A stretch of DNA of 64,000 nt, from NCBI RefSeq assembly GCF_014649915.1, contig NZ_BMTY01000016.1:93626-157625 (forward strand), read 5' to 3'. The translations under genes and the position numbers were made by a program. This DNA is from Streptomyces toxytricini (lineage in GTDB: Bacteria > Actinomycetota > Actinomycetes > Streptomycetales > Streptomycetaceae). Under the pieces are notes generated by a model. That model saw only the letters and a list, made by a program, of their open reading frames with translations. It had not been told where the DNA came from and searched no databases. Shown one piece after another: positions 62,691 through 64,000 of the stretch (its first letter is position 1; each line of letters starts with the position of its first letter).

Positions 62691-64000
62691 GCGTCGGCCT
62701 CCAGGGGCATGTCGAGGGTGAACACGGCGCCCCCGGCGGGTCCGTTGCGGGCCTCCAGGGTTCCGCCGTGCAGCCGTACGTTCTCCAGGGTGATGGCGAG
62801 GCCCAGGCCGCTGCCGGCGGAGCGGGTGCGGGCGGCGTCGGCCTTGAAGAAGCGGTCGAAGATGTGCGGCAGCACCTCCGGGGCGATGCCGGGCCCGCTG
62901 TCGGCGACCTCGACGACCAGCCGCGGCCCGCCGGGCTGCGGTCGGGTCCGCACGGTGACGCGGACGGGCGCGCCGCCGTGCCGCAGGGCGTTGCCGACGA
63001 GGTTGGCGAGGACGACGTCGAAACGGCGCGGGTCGAGGCGGGCGCGGGCGTCCCGGGGCAGGTCGGTGACGACCCGGGCGTCGTCCCAGTGGCGGCGCTC
63101 CAGCGTCTTGCGGACGGCCTCGGCGACGTCGACCTCGTCCAGGTTGAGCTCGGCGGCGCGCGCGTCGAAGCGGGAGATCTCCATCAGGTCCTCGACGAGG
63201 ACGGCGAGCTTGCCGGTCTCGGCGCTGATCAGCCGCAGGGCCGCGGCCGTGTCGGCGTCGAGGCCTGCGGCCTCCTCGTCGAGGACCTCGGTGACGGCGA
63301 GCATCCCGGCGAGCGGGGTGCGCAGCTCGTGGGAGACGTCGGAGGCGAAGCGGCGGGCCCGGGTCTCGGCGTCCCGCAGCTCGGCCACCGACGCCTCCAG
63401 GGCGCGGGCGGTGTCGTTGAAGGTGCGGGCCAGTCCGGCGAGTTCGTCGGCGCCGCGGACCTCGATCCGGGTGTCGAGGCGGCCGCGGCCCATCTTCTGG
63501 GCGGCGCGCCGCATGTCCCGTACGGGGCGCAGCACGCTGCGCGCGGCGAGCAGGGCGGGTATGACGGCGGCGGCGAGGCCCGGAACGGCGCCGCGCTGCG
63601 CGGCCTCGACCATGGCCTGCACGGTGGTCCGCTCGCCGGAGAGCGGCATGGTGGCGAAGACGACGAGTCCGGTGGGCGGGCGGGCGCCGTTCGCGCGGAA
63701 CACCGCGGGCATCCCGACGGCGAGGTAGGGGTCGCCGTCGGCGTCGGTGACGCGCTGGAACGCCCCGTGCGGGTGGGCGGTGACCTGGCGGCGGAGCCGG
63801 TCGGTGACGACGGTGGAGGTGGGCGAGCCGTTGCTGGAGGCGCGCAGCCGGCCGTACTCGGCGAAGACGTTCCAGGGGTGCGGTTTGCCGCGCTTGGCGA
63901 GTTCGGAGACGAGGCGGTCGAGCTGCTCCTGCTCCATGGGCAGGCTGACGGGCTGGGCCTCCATCAGGTCGCGCAGGGTGCTGACGGCGGTGTCCTGGCT
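62687..64000 (-). CDS. Two-component sensor histidine kinase (5' end cut by the window edge)
   Basis: The reading frame is open to the right edge (12 codons beyond the ATG at 63964), so the start probably lies outside. A hydrophobic segment (PGLAAAVIPALLAARSVL) is followed by a HAMP domain (LRPVRDMRRAAQKMGRGRLDTRIEVRGADELAGLARTFND), the phospho-acceptor DVSHELRTPLAG, the N box VLANLVGNALRHGG, and the G boxes DSGPGIAP and GSGLGLAI. The extracellular part before the helix is only partly present. A response regulator would be expected to the right. The lipoprotein gene follows by ATGA overlap. Confidence 0.93.
   Translation of the reverse strand, partial: SQDTAVSTLRDLMEAQPVSLPMEQEQLDRLVSELAKRGKPHPWNVFAEYGRLRASSNGSPTSTVVTDRLRRQVTAHPHGAFQRVTDADGDPYLAVGMPAVFRANGARPPTGLVVFATMPLSGERTTVQAMVEAAQRGAVPGLAAAVIPALLAARSVLRPVRDMRRAAQKMGRGRLDTRIEVRGADELAGLARTFNDTARALEASVAELRDAETRARRFASDVSHELRTPLAGMLAVTEVLDEEAAGLDADTAAALRLISAETGKLAVLVEDLMEISRFDARAAELNLDEVDVAEAVRKTLERRHWDDARVVTDLPRDARARLDPRRFDVVLANLVGNALRHGGAPVRVTVRTRPQPGGPRLVVEVADSGPGIAPEVLPHIFDRFFKADAARTRSAGSGLGLAITLENVRLHGGTLEARNGPAGGAVFTLDMPLEADA

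Overview
The window is about 73% GC by eye, with strong third-position G/C bias, GTG and TTG starts, ATGA/GTGA stop-start overlaps, leaderless-looking promoters and DtxR/IdeR-type iron boxes. It looks like a Streptomyces (or close relative) chromosome. Genes are dense. No tRNA, rRNA, CRISPR array, insertion sequence or integrase was seen.

Layout. 0.1-1.2 kb: an ArsR-type regulator and a GNAT acetyltransferase. 1.9-6.7 kb: a four-gene translationally coupled cluster (Y4yA-like fold-III PLP enzyme, cysteine-synthase-like enzyme fused to a rhodanese domain, SufS-like desulfurase, methyltransferase). This looks like a small sulfur/amino-acid pathway of unknown product. 6.7-10.9 kb: TOPRIM protein, macro-domain protein, FAD oxidoreductase, inositol-monophosphatase-family enzyme and a small Cys-pair protein. 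10.9-15.0 kb: a WXG100-type operon with a large polypeptide and a membrane-anchored protein resembling its C-terminal half.

15.1-48.6 kb: a hydroxamate siderophore locus that I read as foroxymithine-type. Six iron-box-like sites precede its transcription units. argCJBD plus a possible N-acetylglutamate synthase would make ornithine. An N5-monooxygenase and a formyltransferase would make N5-formyl-N5-hydroxyornithine (fhOrn). A 4751-residue NRPS (C-A-T x4 plus a terminal C domain) with an MbtH partner would build fhOrn-Ser-hOrn-fhOrn and probably release a diketopiperazine. A binding lipoprotein, two FecCD permeases and an ATPase would import the ferric form. A heterodimeric exporter-fold ABC pair probably moves the siderophore. 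An amidohydrolase ends the import operon. Two exact 92-bp tandem copies lie between the permease genes and keep the chain of GTGA overlaps intact.

48.7-54.1 kb: a MarR regulator, then a reductive-pyrimidine-type catabolic operon (nitrilase/beta-ureidopropionase, aminotransferase, dihydropyrimidinase, LLM flavin/F420 oxidoreductase). 54.2-64 kb: a low-complexity protein with helical repeats, a PPOX/F420 protein, a small lipoprotein, a divergent XRE regulator/methionine aminopeptidase pair, gamma-glutamyltransferase, a membrane-anchored conserved protein, a cytochrome P450, a lipoprotein, and a sensor kinase cut by the right edge.

Family and function calls come from reading motifs and gene order. 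No database search was run.
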